From: Acidisoma sp965199065
GTDB taxonomy: Bacteria > Pseudomonadota > Alphaproteobacteria > Acetobacterales > Acetobacteraceae
NCBI RefSeq assembly: GCF_965199065.1
Contig: NZ_CBDAQN010000003.1
Coordinates: 2,108,001-2,172,000 of the forward strand
Length of the DNA: 64,000 bases
Reading direction: 5' to 3'
The notes beneath the pieces were generated by a model. The model was given only the letters and a program-made list of their open reading frames with translations. It made no database searches and had not been told where the DNA came from. The first letter of the stretch is position 1. Every line of letters starts with the position of its first letter. The translations under genes and the position numbers were made by a program. Shown in pieces: positions 35,320 through 43,507 of this stretch.

Positions 35320-35373
35320 CGTTGCGCCTCATACTCCATTGACGGCACCGGCGGCTAGGCGTCAAACCGCGCC

Positions 35374-36498
35374 ATGCGGCAGGAAAGTGTTGCGCTCACC
35401 TCCATCCGTGGCTTCGCCGCCCTCTGGGTCGTCGCCATGCATTTCCAGCTTGGCATGGCGGATGTCGGCTATAGCCTATGGCCCGGGCTCGCCCATTACG
35501 GCTACGCAGGCGTCGACATCTTCTTCATCCTCAGCGGGTTCATCCTCACCGCCGTCTATCGCGGCATCGAATGGCGAGGGGTTGGGGCCTTCCTGATCCG
35601 CCGGGTCTTCCGGGTCTACCCGATGCATCTGGCCGTGCTGGCGGGAATGCTCGTGGTCTGGATCGACGCCTACCTCCGCTTCGGGGTCCATAACGAGGCG
35701 CAGCAGCTGCGATGGCTGCCGGTCTGCGCTCTGCTCCTGCAGCCCTTCGTCTATCACCGTCTGATGTGGAACGCCGTGAGCTGGTCCATCTCCATGGAGC
35801 TGGTCTGCTACCTGTTGTTCCCGATCGTCATCATGCGCGTGCGGCACGCGGCGCTCCCGATCCTCATCGCCATCATCCTCGTCTGTGCCGGTATCGAGCG
35901 GCACCTGCAGACGTACGATCTCTATGTCTGGGGAGACGGCGCCATTGCCCGAGGCGTCGTCGGGTTCGCCCTCGGCATGGCGCTGCGGCTGGCAAGCGAG
36001 CGCTGCCCAGTCCCCTCGGCCGCGCTCGCCAGCCTGCTCGAGATCGCCGGGGTTGCCGGCGTCGTGCTCTCTGCCAGCATCGGGGACGGCACCTTCATCC
36101 CGCTGTTCGCGGCGGTGCTCATCCTCGGCCTGTCCTACGAACGCGGCATCGTGGCGTGGGGTCTCAATGCCCGCTGGTGCCTCTGGCTCGGCAGGATCTC
36201 GTTCTCGGTCTATCTTCTCCATGAGGAAGTCATCGGCCTCGTCTGGCCGCACTTCCCGGCGAGCCGGCTCCCCTTCGGCCACCACCTCAACGGCATTGTC
36301 TGGACGCTGATGGTGCTTGTCATCGTGCTCGCGATGGGAACGGTGACCTGGTTCTGCATCGAGGAGCCGTTCCGTCGCCTCGGTTCCTTGGTGGCGCGGC
36401 GTGTGGAGCGCTACGAGCCCACGCAGGCGCCCAACGAGGCGAGGCGGCCAGAGGCGGCTACAGCAGCGCCGCTGCGGGCAGGGGCTGCCGCTGGCTGA
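35374..36498 (+). CDS. Acyltransferase 3 family membrane protein
   Basis: A 374-residue integral membrane acyltransferase with about ten hydrophobic segments. Family marks are the early SIRGFAALWVVAMHFQLG, with its active-site His, and the YGYAGVDIFFILSGFILT block. Members O-acylate exopolysaccharides, LPS or other surface glycans. It stands alone after the ribosomal operon terminator. The last 40 bp overlap the MOSC gene tail to tail. Possible substrates include the product of the GT61 enzyme at 21525, but this is a guess. Confidence 0.88.
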   Translation: MRQESVALTSIRGFAALWVVAMHFQLGMADVGYSLWPGLAHYGYAGVDIFFILSGFILTAVYRGIEWRGVGAFLIRRVFRVYPMHLAVLAGMLVVWIDAYLRFGVHNEAQQLRWLPVCALLLQPFVYHRLMWNAVSWSISMELVCYLLFPIVIMRVRHAALPILIAIILVCAGIERHLQTYDLYVWGDGAIARGVVGFALGMALRLASERCPVPSAALASLLEIAGVAGVVLSASIGDGTFIPLFAAVLILGLSYERGIVAWGLNARWCLWLGRISFSVYLLHEEVIGLVWPHFPASRLPFGHHLNGIVWTLMVLVIVLAMGTVTWFCIEEPFRRLGSLVARRVERYEPTQAPNEARRPEAATAAPLRAGAAAG

Positions 36499-37030
36499 CC
36501 GCTCCGGGGGGCGCGATGACCCGCACAGCATCGCCCCTCCGCACCAGGCCATCCCGCTCGACCAGTCCTACCAGGCCGCGCCGTCCGATGGCGGCTTTCG
36601 GAAACAGTGCCGCCAGCCGAGGCTGTCCGAATGCTTCGGCGAGCTTGCGCGCCGGATGGATGCAGGGGGCGTTCTGCTCGGTCACGAAGATCGTGGCACC
36701 TGAGGGAAACTGCAGCCGGGTCGCCGGCGGCAGAAAGCTCAGCTTGGGGAAGCCTTCCAGCACCAGGTTGGCGCCAAGCAAGCCGGGATCGACCTCGGGC
36801 ACACCGAGCAGCACGGCCACGTCGGCGCATTCCTCGACGGAGACGAAGGAGAGCTGCCGGGTATTGGCGATCGGCGTGCCGCGAGGATGCCAGGGCGTTC
36901 GCGCATTGGCGGGGTGGCTCGCGCCGGCATGGCGGTCGCCGGCGATGCCCGTCAGCGAGAGGTCGAGCTCCTCGACCGGGTGAGTTTCAAAATCCGCCGG
37001 GTCCGCCGCCAGCAGCTGCACCACGCGCAT
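36458..37030 (-). CDS. MOSC domain-containing protein
   Basis: A 190-residue protein of the MOSC family, the sulfur-carrier domain of molybdenum cofactor sulfurase. The core is seen in LSLTGIAGDRHAG, NTRQLSFVSVEECADVA and FVTEQNAPC, with the last Cys a candidate sulfur acceptor. Stand-alone MOSC proteins are thought to move sulfur to metal centres. It starts at the ATG at 37030, 5 bp after the prephenate dehydratase stop, so they likely share a transcript. Confidence 0.85.
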   Translation of the reverse strand: MRVVQLLAADPADFETHPVEELDLSLTGIAGDRHAGASHPANARTPWHPRGTPIANTRQLSFVSVEECADVAVLLGVPEVDPGLLGANLVLEGFPKLSFLPPATRLQFPSGATIFVTEQNAPCIHPARKLAEAFGQPRLAALFPKAAIGRRGLVGLVERDGLVRRGDAVRVIAPPGAVSQRQPLPAAALL

Positions 37031-37035
37031 CGTGC

Positions 37036-37890
37036 CTACTCCGCCATGTTCTGCGCCAGCCGGAACCGCGCCGCCGGATAGACGCCCAAGATTCTGATCT
37101 CGCGGGAGAAGAACGCCAGTTCCTCCAGCGCCCGGCGGAGGTCGGGGTGTTCGGGGTGGCCCTCGACATCGCAAAGGAACTGGGTGGCGGTGAACTGCCC
37201 GCCGACCATGTAGCTCTCCAGCTTCGTCATGTTGATGCCGTTGGTGGCGAAGCCGCCCAGGGCCTTGTAGAGCGCCGCCGGCACGTTGCGAACCCGGAAC
37301 ACGAAGGTCGTCATCAGGCCGGCGGTGTCCGGTGGCGGCAGCCGGGGCTCGCGGGCAGCGATATAGAACCGCGTCGTGTTATGCGCCGCGTCCTCCACGT
37401 TCCGCAGCAGGATGTCGAGCCCGTAGAGTTCCGCAGCCAGGGATGAGGCGATGGCCGCATCCTCGCTCCGGCCCCATTGGGCGACGAGGGCGGCGCTGCC
37501 GGCGGTGTCGGCCTCGACCACTGGCGTCATGTTGTGTTCGCGGAGCAGGCGCCGCACCTGGCCGAGCGCCACGGCATGGCTGTGGACGCGCCGGATGCCG
37601 CCGAGGCGGGCGCCCGGAACCGCCAGCAGGCAATGCTCGATCCGCTCGAAATGCTCGCCGACGATGGAGAGGCCGCTATCCGGCAGCAGCGCGTGGATGT
37701 CCGGCACCCGTCCGGCGAGGCTGTTCTCGCAGGCCAGCATGGCAAGCGCGGCGCGATCATCCCGCACCGCCTCGATGGCGGCTTCAAAGGTCTCGCAGGG
37801 CAGCGGCGTCATATCAGGGAATGCGGAGCGGCAGGCGAGGTGCGAGTAGGCGCCCGGCACGCCTTGGAACGCGATCGTGCCCATGCTCAT
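37036..37890 (-). CDS. pheA: Prephenate dehydratase
   Basis: A 284-residue monofunctional enzyme converting prephenate to phenylpyruvate in phenylalanine synthesis. It has GVPGAYSHLA at the start, the ENSLAGRVPDIHALL substrate site, and the catalytic Thr in NTTRFYIAA. A C-terminal ACT domain (GFATNGINMTKLESYMVGG) gives phenylalanine feedback. No chorismate mutase domain is fused. The ATG at 37890 has AGGGG upstream. Confidence 0.95.
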   Translation of the reverse strand: MSMGTIAFQGVPGAYSHLACRSAFPDMTPLPCETFEAAIEAVRDDRAALAMLACENSLAGRVPDIHALLPDSGLSIVGEHFERIEHCLLAVPGARLGGIRRVHSHAVALGQVRRLLREHNMTPVVEADTAGSAALVAQWGRSEDAAIASSLAAELYGLDILLRNVEDAAHNTTRFYIAAREPRLPPPDTAGLMTTFVFRVRNVPAALYKALGGFATNGINMTKLESYMVGGQFTATQFLCDVEGHPEHPDLRRALEELAFFSREIRILGVYPAARFRLAQNMAE

Positions 37891-38065
37891 CGAAGCTTGC
37901 CCCTGCGTGTCGCGAATAGCGCCGCCGTGGCGGCGGGTTGATGCAGGGGTAGCCATTCCCTATGGTGCGGGCAAGTTCCGGCGAGCCGACCGCGGCGCGC
38001 GGCGGCCACTTCGGCACCTTTGCGGTGATCATCCCACCATTAAGGTGAAGACCCTGGGAAGGCGC

Positions 38066-38608
38066 ATGGCGAGCATCGCAGGCAACAAGGCCTTCGTCGC
38101 GACACTGGCTGCCGGCGTGGTGGTCATGATCGCTGGTTTCGCGGTGGACGTGCTGATCCACCCCATTGAAGTGAAAAGAAACGCCGCCGCCGATCAGGAC
38201 GCGACCAACGGCGCACCCGCACCCGCGACCGGCGTCCCGAGCATCCTGCCGTTGCTCGCGGGCGCCAACGTGGCCCTTGGCCAATCGACGGTCGCGCAGG
38301 AGTGCGGGGCCTGCCACGCCTTCGAAGCCGGCGCGCCTGCGATGGTGGGGCCCAGCCTTTACGGCGTGGTCGGGGCCCGCGTGGCCGAGAGCCCCGGCTA
38401 TGACTACTCGGCCGCGCTCAGGAAAGCCGGGGGCATCTGGACCTACGAGCGTCTCAACCATTGGCTTTTCGATCCGGCGGCATTCGCGCCCGGCACCCTG
38501 ATGTCCTATGCCGGCATCCAGGACACCCCAACGCGGGCCGATGTGATAGCCTACCTCCGCACCCTCTCGGACAAGCCTGTGCCGCTGCCGGCCGCTGCCA
38601 ATCCCTGA
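38066..38608 (+). CDS. Membrane-anchored cytochrome c (CycM type)
   Basis: A 180-residue protein with one N-terminal membrane anchor (about residues 8-30), an Ala/Pro linker, and a class I cytochrome c domain. The haem site is CGACH, and the likely axial Met is in GTLMSYAGI. MVGPSLYGVVGARVAESPGYDYSAAL is typical of the cytochrome c552/c2 group. It probably carries electrons between the bc1 complex and a terminal oxidase in the periplasm. It is divergent from pheA. A GTG at 38045 is an alternative start. Confidence 0.9.
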   Translation: MASIAGNKAFVATLAAGVVVMIAGFAVDVLIHPIEVKRNAAADQDATNGAPAPATGVPSILPLLAGANVALGQSTVAQECGACHAFEAGAPAMVGPSLYGVVGARVAESPGYDYSAALRKAGGIWTYERLNHWLFDPAAFAPGTLMSYAGIQDTPTRADVIAYLRTLSDKPVPLPAAANP

Positions 38609-38622
38609 ATAGAGCCCGCATC

Positions 38623-39402
38623 ATGAGCGCCCCGACGGACTACCTCGATGTCGCGCTGGCCGCTGCCGATGCGGCGGCAGAAGCCGTCCGCCCTTATTTC
38701 CGCACGGGTCTGACGGCAGACGACAAATCCGACGACAGCCCGGTGACGCTCGCCGATCGCGCCGCCGAACAGGCGATGCGGGCAGTGCTCGGCGAGCGTT
38801 GCCCCGGCCATGGCATCATCGGCGAGGAATTCGGTGCGACCGGCGCGGGCGAGGGCCTTCGCTGGGTGCTCGACCCGATCGACGGCACGCGCGCCTTCAT
38901 CACCGGGCGCACCACCTTCGGCACGCTGATCGCGCTTGTCGAGGATGAGACGCCGCTTATCGGCGTCATCGACCAGCCGATCACGCGCGAGCGTTGGGTG
39001 GGCGTCGCTGGCCGCCCGACGGTGTTCACCGGGCCGTTGGGCGGAAAGGCGGGCTGCCGGCCTTGCGGATCGCTCGGGCAGGCGGAGCTTTCCTGCACCA
39101 GCCCCGACATCTTCACCGCGGAGACGCGGCCCGGCTTCGACAGGCTGCGCGCGGCTGTCCGCCGGACGAGCTGGGGCGGAGATTGCTACGGCTTCGGCCT
39201 GCTGGCCCTGGGGCAGATCGACGTGATCGTCGAGAGCGGGCTCAAGCCATGGGACTGGGCGGCGCTCGTGCCCGTGATCGAGGGCGCTGGCGGCAGCGTC
39301 ACCGATTGGGCGGGCAATCCGTTGCGGCTCGAGGGACCAGGCGACATCCTCGCGCTGGGGGACCCCAACCTCCTCGACGAAGCCGTCCGCCTTCTGGCCT
39401 GA
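38623..39402 (+). CDS. hisN: Histidinol-phosphatase, inositol monophosphatase family
   Basis: A 259-residue Mg-dependent phosphatase. GEEFG at 67-71, DPIDGTRAFITG from 84 and the PWDWAALVPVIEGAGG block are those of HisN-type enzymes, which dephosphorylate histidinol phosphate. The ITG and FGTLIAL features separate it from SuhB and from the second family member at 1393. The ATG at 38623 is 14 bp after the cytochrome gene. The histidine role is inferred from family resemblance. Confidence 0.86.
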   Translation: MSAPTDYLDVALAAADAAAEAVRPYFRTGLTADDKSDDSPVTLADRAAEQAMRAVLGERCPGHGIIGEEFGATGAGEGLRWVLDPIDGTRAFITGRTTFGTLIALVEDETPLIGVIDQPITRERWVGVAGRPTVFTGPLGGKAGCRPCGSLGQAELSCTSPDIFTAETRPGFDRLRAAVRRTSWGGDCYGFGLLALGQIDVIVESGLKPWDWAALVPVIEGAGGSVTDWAGNPLRLEGPGDILALGDPNLLDEAVRLLA

Positions 39403-39503
39403 ATAAACCGTCAGGCCACGGCCATCCAGGGGGGCTTTCGGTCCGCGCCGGAAACCCGCATTAATGCGCCCCATGTAACGTCGAACGTTGCAAGGGAGTA
39501 TGG

Positions 39504-41342
39504 ATGAAGCGACGGATCTTCCTCGGCGCGACGGCTGGGCTGTTGACCTCGCCTTTAACTGCGCGCGCTCAGGCAGTGCCGAAGGGAGGCTACGGCGTCG
39601 GTGTCACCGGTCTGCCGGCACTTCCGGCGGGGTTCCAGTCCTTCCCCTACGTTAACGCGAATGCGCCTAAAGGCGGCGCGGTGACCTTCAGCGAGATCGG
39701 CGGCTTCGACAGCTTCAACCCCTTCATCATCCGCGGAAGCCCGGCGGCCGGCGCGAACTACCTCTGGGACACGCTCATGCGGCAGTCCGATAATGAGGCT
39801 GCGGTCGCCTACGGTCTGCTCGCCGAGAGCGTCGAGGTGGCGCCCGACCACGGCAGCGTGACCTTCACCCTGCATCCGGAGGCGAAGTTCTCCGATGGCT
39901 CGCCAGTGCTGGCGAGCGACGTGGTCTGGAGCTTCCAGACCTTCTGCACCAAGGGTCAGCCGTATTTTCAGCAGTATTATGCGGCGGTCGCGGCGCCTGC
40001 TGCGGTGAGTGACCGCCAGGTCGTCTTCAAGCTTCATGCCGGTGCTCCGCGAGAGATGCCGCTCATCCTCGGCCAGCTCGCGGTGCTGCCGCAGGCCTGG
40101 TGGAAGGGTCGCGACTTCACCGCCCCGTTGATCGAAGCGCCGATCGGTTCCGGCCCCTACAAGGTGGAAAGCTCGGCGCTCAACCGCTCGGTCTCCTACC
40201 GTCGCCGGCCGGATTACTGGGCGGCCGACCTGCCGGTATGCCGCGGCTTCTACAATTTCGACCGCATCACCTACGAGTACTTCGGCGATCCCTCGGTCGC
40301 CATGGAAGCCTTCAAGGCCGGCGACATCGACTTCCGGAACGAGAACATCTCGAAGAACTGGGCGACCGGCTATGACTTCCCGGCGGTGCAGAAGGGGCTC
40401 GTCCGCAAGCAGGTCTTCAAGGACCGGCTGCCGGTCGGGATGCAGGGCTTCGGCATGAACAGCCGGCGGCCGGTGTTCTCGGACCCCCGGGTCCGTCAGG
40501 CCATGGCCTGGGCCTTCGACTTCGAGTGGGCGAACAAGGTGCTGTTCTACGGCAGCTACCAGCGCACCACGAGCTACTTCAGCAACAGTGATCTTGCGAG
40601 TTCGGGCGTGCCCACCGGGGCCGAACTCGCGCTGCTCGAACCCTATCGCGCCCAGCTCCCCGCAGAGCTGTTCACCAAGCCTTTCGCCCTGCCGGTGAAT
40701 GACGGCTCGGGCAACAACCGCCCCGCCCTGATCGCGGCGCTGCACATCCTGGAACAGGCCGGCTGGACGGTGAAGGACCGCCAGCTGAAGAACGCCGCGG
40801 GCCAGCCGCTGACGTTCGAGATCCTGTTGAATGACCCGTCCTTCGAGCGTGTGACGCTGCCCTACGCGCAGGACCTCAAGCGCCTCGGCGTCAATGTCAC
40901 CGTCCGCGTTATCGATCCATCGGAATATCAGCAGCGGATGGACGATTTCGACTTCGACATGACGGTGGTGCTGTTTCCGGAATCGGACGTTCCGGGCAGC
41001 GAGCAGCGGGATTACTGGGGCTCCGCCGCCGCCAAGCTCACCGGCAGCAACAACCTCATGGGCGTGTCGAGCCCGGTCGTCGATGCGCTGATCGCGAAAG
41101 TCGTGGCGGCAACCGACCGGGATCAGCTTTACGCCGCGGTTCATGCGCTCGACCGCGTGCTGCTCTGGGGCTGGTATGTCGTGCCGCAATGGTACCTTGG
41201 CGCCTATCGCCTCGCCTTCTGGAACGTGTTCGGCTACCCGGCGACGCCGATGCGGGCAGGCTTCGACATCGATAGCTGGTGGGTCGACGAGACGCTGGCG
41301 CGGGCGACGGACACTCAGCGGCATCACTCGAATGAGGTTTGA
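39504..41342 (+). CDS. yejA: Periplasmic solute-binding protein of a Yej-type peptide importer
   Basis: A 612-residue SBP family 5 protein. It begins with a signal peptide (MKRRIFLGATAGLLTSPLTARA) that contains a twin Arg and could use Tat. GLPALPAGFQSFPYVNANAPKGGAVTFSEIGGFDSFNPFI is the YejA-type beginning, and the remaining parts are typical for oligopeptide binding. Yej systems import oligopeptides, and in E. coli also microcin C. AGGGAG is six bases before the ATG. It starts the yejABEF operon. Confidence 0.9.
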   Translation: MKRRIFLGATAGLLTSPLTARAQAVPKGGYGVGVTGLPALPAGFQSFPYVNANAPKGGAVTFSEIGGFDSFNPFIIRGSPAAGANYLWDTLMRQSDNEAAVAYGLLAESVEVAPDHGSVTFTLHPEAKFSDGSPVLASDVVWSFQTFCTKGQPYFQQYYAAVAAPAAVSDRQVVFKLHAGAPREMPLILGQLAVLPQAWWKGRDFTAPLIEAPIGSGPYKVESSALNRSVSYRRRPDYWAADLPVCRGFYNFDRITYEYFGDPSVAMEAFKAGDIDFRNENISKNWATGYDFPAVQKGLVRKQVFKDRLPVGMQGFGMNSRRPVFSDPRVRQAMAWAFDFEWANKVLFYGSYQRTTSYFSNSDLASSGVPTGAELALLEPYRAQLPAELFTKPFALPVNDGSGNNRPALIAALHILEQAGWTVKDRQLKNAAGQPLTFEILLNDPSFERVTLPYAQDLKRLGVNVTVRVIDPSEYQQRMDDFDFDMTVVLFPESDVPGSEQRDYWGSAAAKLTGSNNLMGVSSPVVDALIAKVVAATDRDQLYAAVHALDRVLLWGWYVVPQWYLGAYRLAFWNVFGYPATPMRAGFDIDSWWVDETLARATDTQRHHSNEV

Positions 41343-41373
41343 GACGAAAACCGCCTTCATGAGCCGCTAGACC

Positions 41374-42444
41374 TTGGCCGCTTACCTCCTGCGCCGGCTG
41401 CTGCTCATCATCCCGACGCTGTTCGGCATCATCGCGATCAACTTCATCGTGGTGCAACTCGCCCCCGGCGGCCCGGTGGAGGAGGAAATCGCCCAGCTGA
41501 AGGGCCATGGCGGCTCCATGGGCCTCGGCGGCGGAGGCAACGAAGCGGCGATGCCCTCGGCAGGCCTCTACCGCGGCGAGCAGGGCATCGATCCGCACAT
41601 GGTGGCCGAAATGCGCCACATGTTCGGCTTCGACAAGCCGCCGCTGACCCGCTTCTGGCTGATGCTCAAGGGTTACCTGACCCTCAACCTTGGAAAGAGC
41701 TTCTTCCTCGGCCAGCCGGTCTGGACCCTCATCATCCAGCGCGTGCCCGTCAGCGTCTCGCTCGGCCTATGGTCGACGCTGCTCATCTATATGGTGTCCA
41801 TCCCGCTCGGGATCGCCAAGGCCACGAAGGACGGCACCCGTTTCGACCTGGCGACGAGCCTCGTCGTGCTGATCGGCTACGCCATCCCCGGCTTCCTCTT
41901 CGCCATCATGCTCATCGTGCTCTTTGCTGGCGGCACCGTCGTCCAATGGTTCCCGCTGCGGGGGTTGACGACGGTAGGCTCGGCCTCCTGGCCCTGGCCC
42001 GACCGCGCGCTGGACTACGCGTGGCACATGGTGCTGCCGACGGTCGCGATGGTGGTGGGCGGCTTCGCGAGCCTTACGATGCTGACGAAGAACTGCTTTC
42101 TGGAGGAGATCGGCAAGCAATACGTGCTCACGGCGCGCGCCAAGGGCGCCAGCAACCAGCGGGTGCTGTACGGCCACGTTTTCCGCAATGCCATGCTGCT
42201 GATCGTAGCCGGCTTTCCGGCCGCCTTCATCAGCATCCTCTTTACCTCGGCCCTGCTGATCGAGATCATCTTCTCGCTCAACGGCATGGGGCAGCTCGGC
42301 TTCCAGGCGGCTCTGCAACGCGACTATCCGGTCATGTTCGGGACGTTGTACGTGTTCTCGCTGCTCGGCCTGATCATGCAGATCGTGGGCGACATCCTCT
42401 ACACGGTCGTCGATCCGCGCATCGACTTCAGCGCCCGGCGATAG
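41374..42444 (+). CDS. yejB: Peptide ABC transporter permease YejB
   Basis: A 356-residue inner-membrane permease of the DppB family, with six hydrophobic segments and the EAA loop (EEIGKQYVLTARAKGASNQRVLYGHVFRNA). The N-terminal AYLLRRLLLIIPTLFGIIAINFIVVQLAPGGPVEEEIAQ is typical of YejB. It starts with TTG at 41374. It is the second gene of the operon. Confidence 0.92.
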   Translation: MAAYLLRRLLLIIPTLFGIIAINFIVVQLAPGGPVEEEIAQLKGHGGSMGLGGGGNEAAMPSAGLYRGEQGIDPHMVAEMRHMFGFDKPPLTRFWLMLKGYLTLNLGKSFFLGQPVWTLIIQRVPVSVSLGLWSTLLIYMVSIPLGIAKATKDGTRFDLATSLVVLIGYAIPGFLFAIMLIVLFAGGTVVQWFPLRGLTTVGSASWPWPDRALDYAWHMVLPTVAMVVGGFASLTMLTKNCFLEEIGKQYVLTARAKGASNQRVLYGHVFRNAMLLIVAGFPAAFISILFTSALLIEIIFSLNGMGQLGFQAALQRDYPVMFGTLYVFSLLGLIMQIVGDILYTVVDPRIDFSARR

Positions 42445-42448
42445 CGGC

Positions 42449-43507
42449 GTGGACGCTGAGCCCACCCAGCGGCGGCCATGGATATCGCCGCTCAACCGCC
42501 GGCGGCTCGCGGCCTTCCGTTCGCACCGGCGCGGCTTCTATGCGCTCTGGATCTTTCTGGTGCTGTTCGGCGCGAGCCTGTTCGCAGGCCTCGTCGCCAA
42601 TGACCGGCCCCTCGTCATCCGCTTCGACGGCCATTACCTGTTCCCCATCCTGCACGATTACAGCGAGGACCGCTTCGGGCCGGACTTCATGCCGACCGAG
42701 GCCGACTATTCGGACCCCGATGTCGCCGCCGCCATCCGCGCCCACGGCTGGATGATCTGGCCGCTCATCCCCTTCAGCTATGACACGACGGTCGACAATC
42801 TCGGCGGCCCGGCGCCCTCGCCGCCAAGCTGGCGCAACTGGCTGGGCACCGACGATCAGGCGCGGGACGTGCTGGCGCGTGTCATCTACGGTTTCCGGAT
42901 ATCGGTGCTCTTCGGCTTCACGCTGACGGCGCTCGCCTCCGCCATCGGCATCCTCGCCGGCGCGGTGCAGGGCTATTACGGCGGGCTGACCGACCTGCTG
43001 TTCCAGCGCTTCATCGAGATCTGGTCCGGCCTGCCCGACCTGTTCATGCTCATCATCCTGTCCTCGATCATCGCACCGTCCTTCTGGGTCCTGCTGCTGT
43101 TCCTGCTGCTGTTCAACTGGATCAACCTGACGGGCGTCGTGCGCGCCGAGTTCCTGCGCGGCCGCACGCTCGATTATGTTCGAGCCGCCAAGGCGCTCGG
43201 CGTCTCCGACTTCTCGGTCATGCGGCGGCACATTCTGCCCAACGCGATGGTGGCGACGCTCACCTTCCTGCCGTTCACGCTCTCAGGGTCGGTGACGATC
43301 CTGGCGAGCCTCGACTTCCTCGGCTTCGGCCTGCCGCCGGGCTCGCCATCGCTCGGCGAACTCGTCTCTCAGGGACGCGACAATCTGCAGGCGCCGTGGC
43401 TTGCCATCACCGCCTTCGTCGTGCTGGGAGGGTTGCTCATCCTGCTCATCTTTATCGGCGAGGCGGTGCGGGATGCCTTCAATCCACGGAAGACAGGATT
43501 CCGATGA
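42449..43507 (+). CDS. yejE: Peptide ABC transporter permease YejE
   Basis: A 352-residue partner permease. RRLAAFRSHRRGFYALWIFLVLFGASLFAG opens it, then comes a long periplasmic loop (DRFGPDFMPTEADYSDP) as in YejE. The EAA loop is RTLDYVRAAKALGVSDFSVMRRHILPNAM. It has a GTG start 4 bp after yejB and overlaps yejF by 4 bp. Confidence 0.92.
   Translation: MDAEPTQRRPWISPLNRRRLAAFRSHRRGFYALWIFLVLFGASLFAGLVANDRPLVIRFDGHYLFPILHDYSEDRFGPDFMPTEADYSDPDVAAAIRAHGWMIWPLIPFSYDTTVDNLGGPAPSPPSWRNWLGTDDQARDVLARVIYGFRISVLFGFTLTALASAIGILAGAVQGYYGGLTDLLFQRFIEIWSGLPDLFMLIILSSIIAPSFWVLLLFLLLFNWINLTGVVRAEFLRGRTLDYVRAAKALGVSDFSVMRRHILPNAMVATLTFLPFTLSGSVTILASLDFLGFGLPPGSPSLGELVSQGRDNLQAPWLAITAFVVLGGLLILLIFIGEAVRDAFNPRKTGFR

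Noticed and set aside
38623..39402. Recent duplication of the phosphatase at 1393
   Set aside because: The two IMPase-family proteins share only metal-site motifs and differ in their substrate-site regions, so they are old paralogues.
39555..41360. Minus-strand open frame of 601 codons opposite yejA
   Set aside because: Long antisense frames are expected in high-G+C genes with strong third-position bias. The product is His/Arg/Asp-rich with no motif, while yejA has a signal peptide and family blocks.
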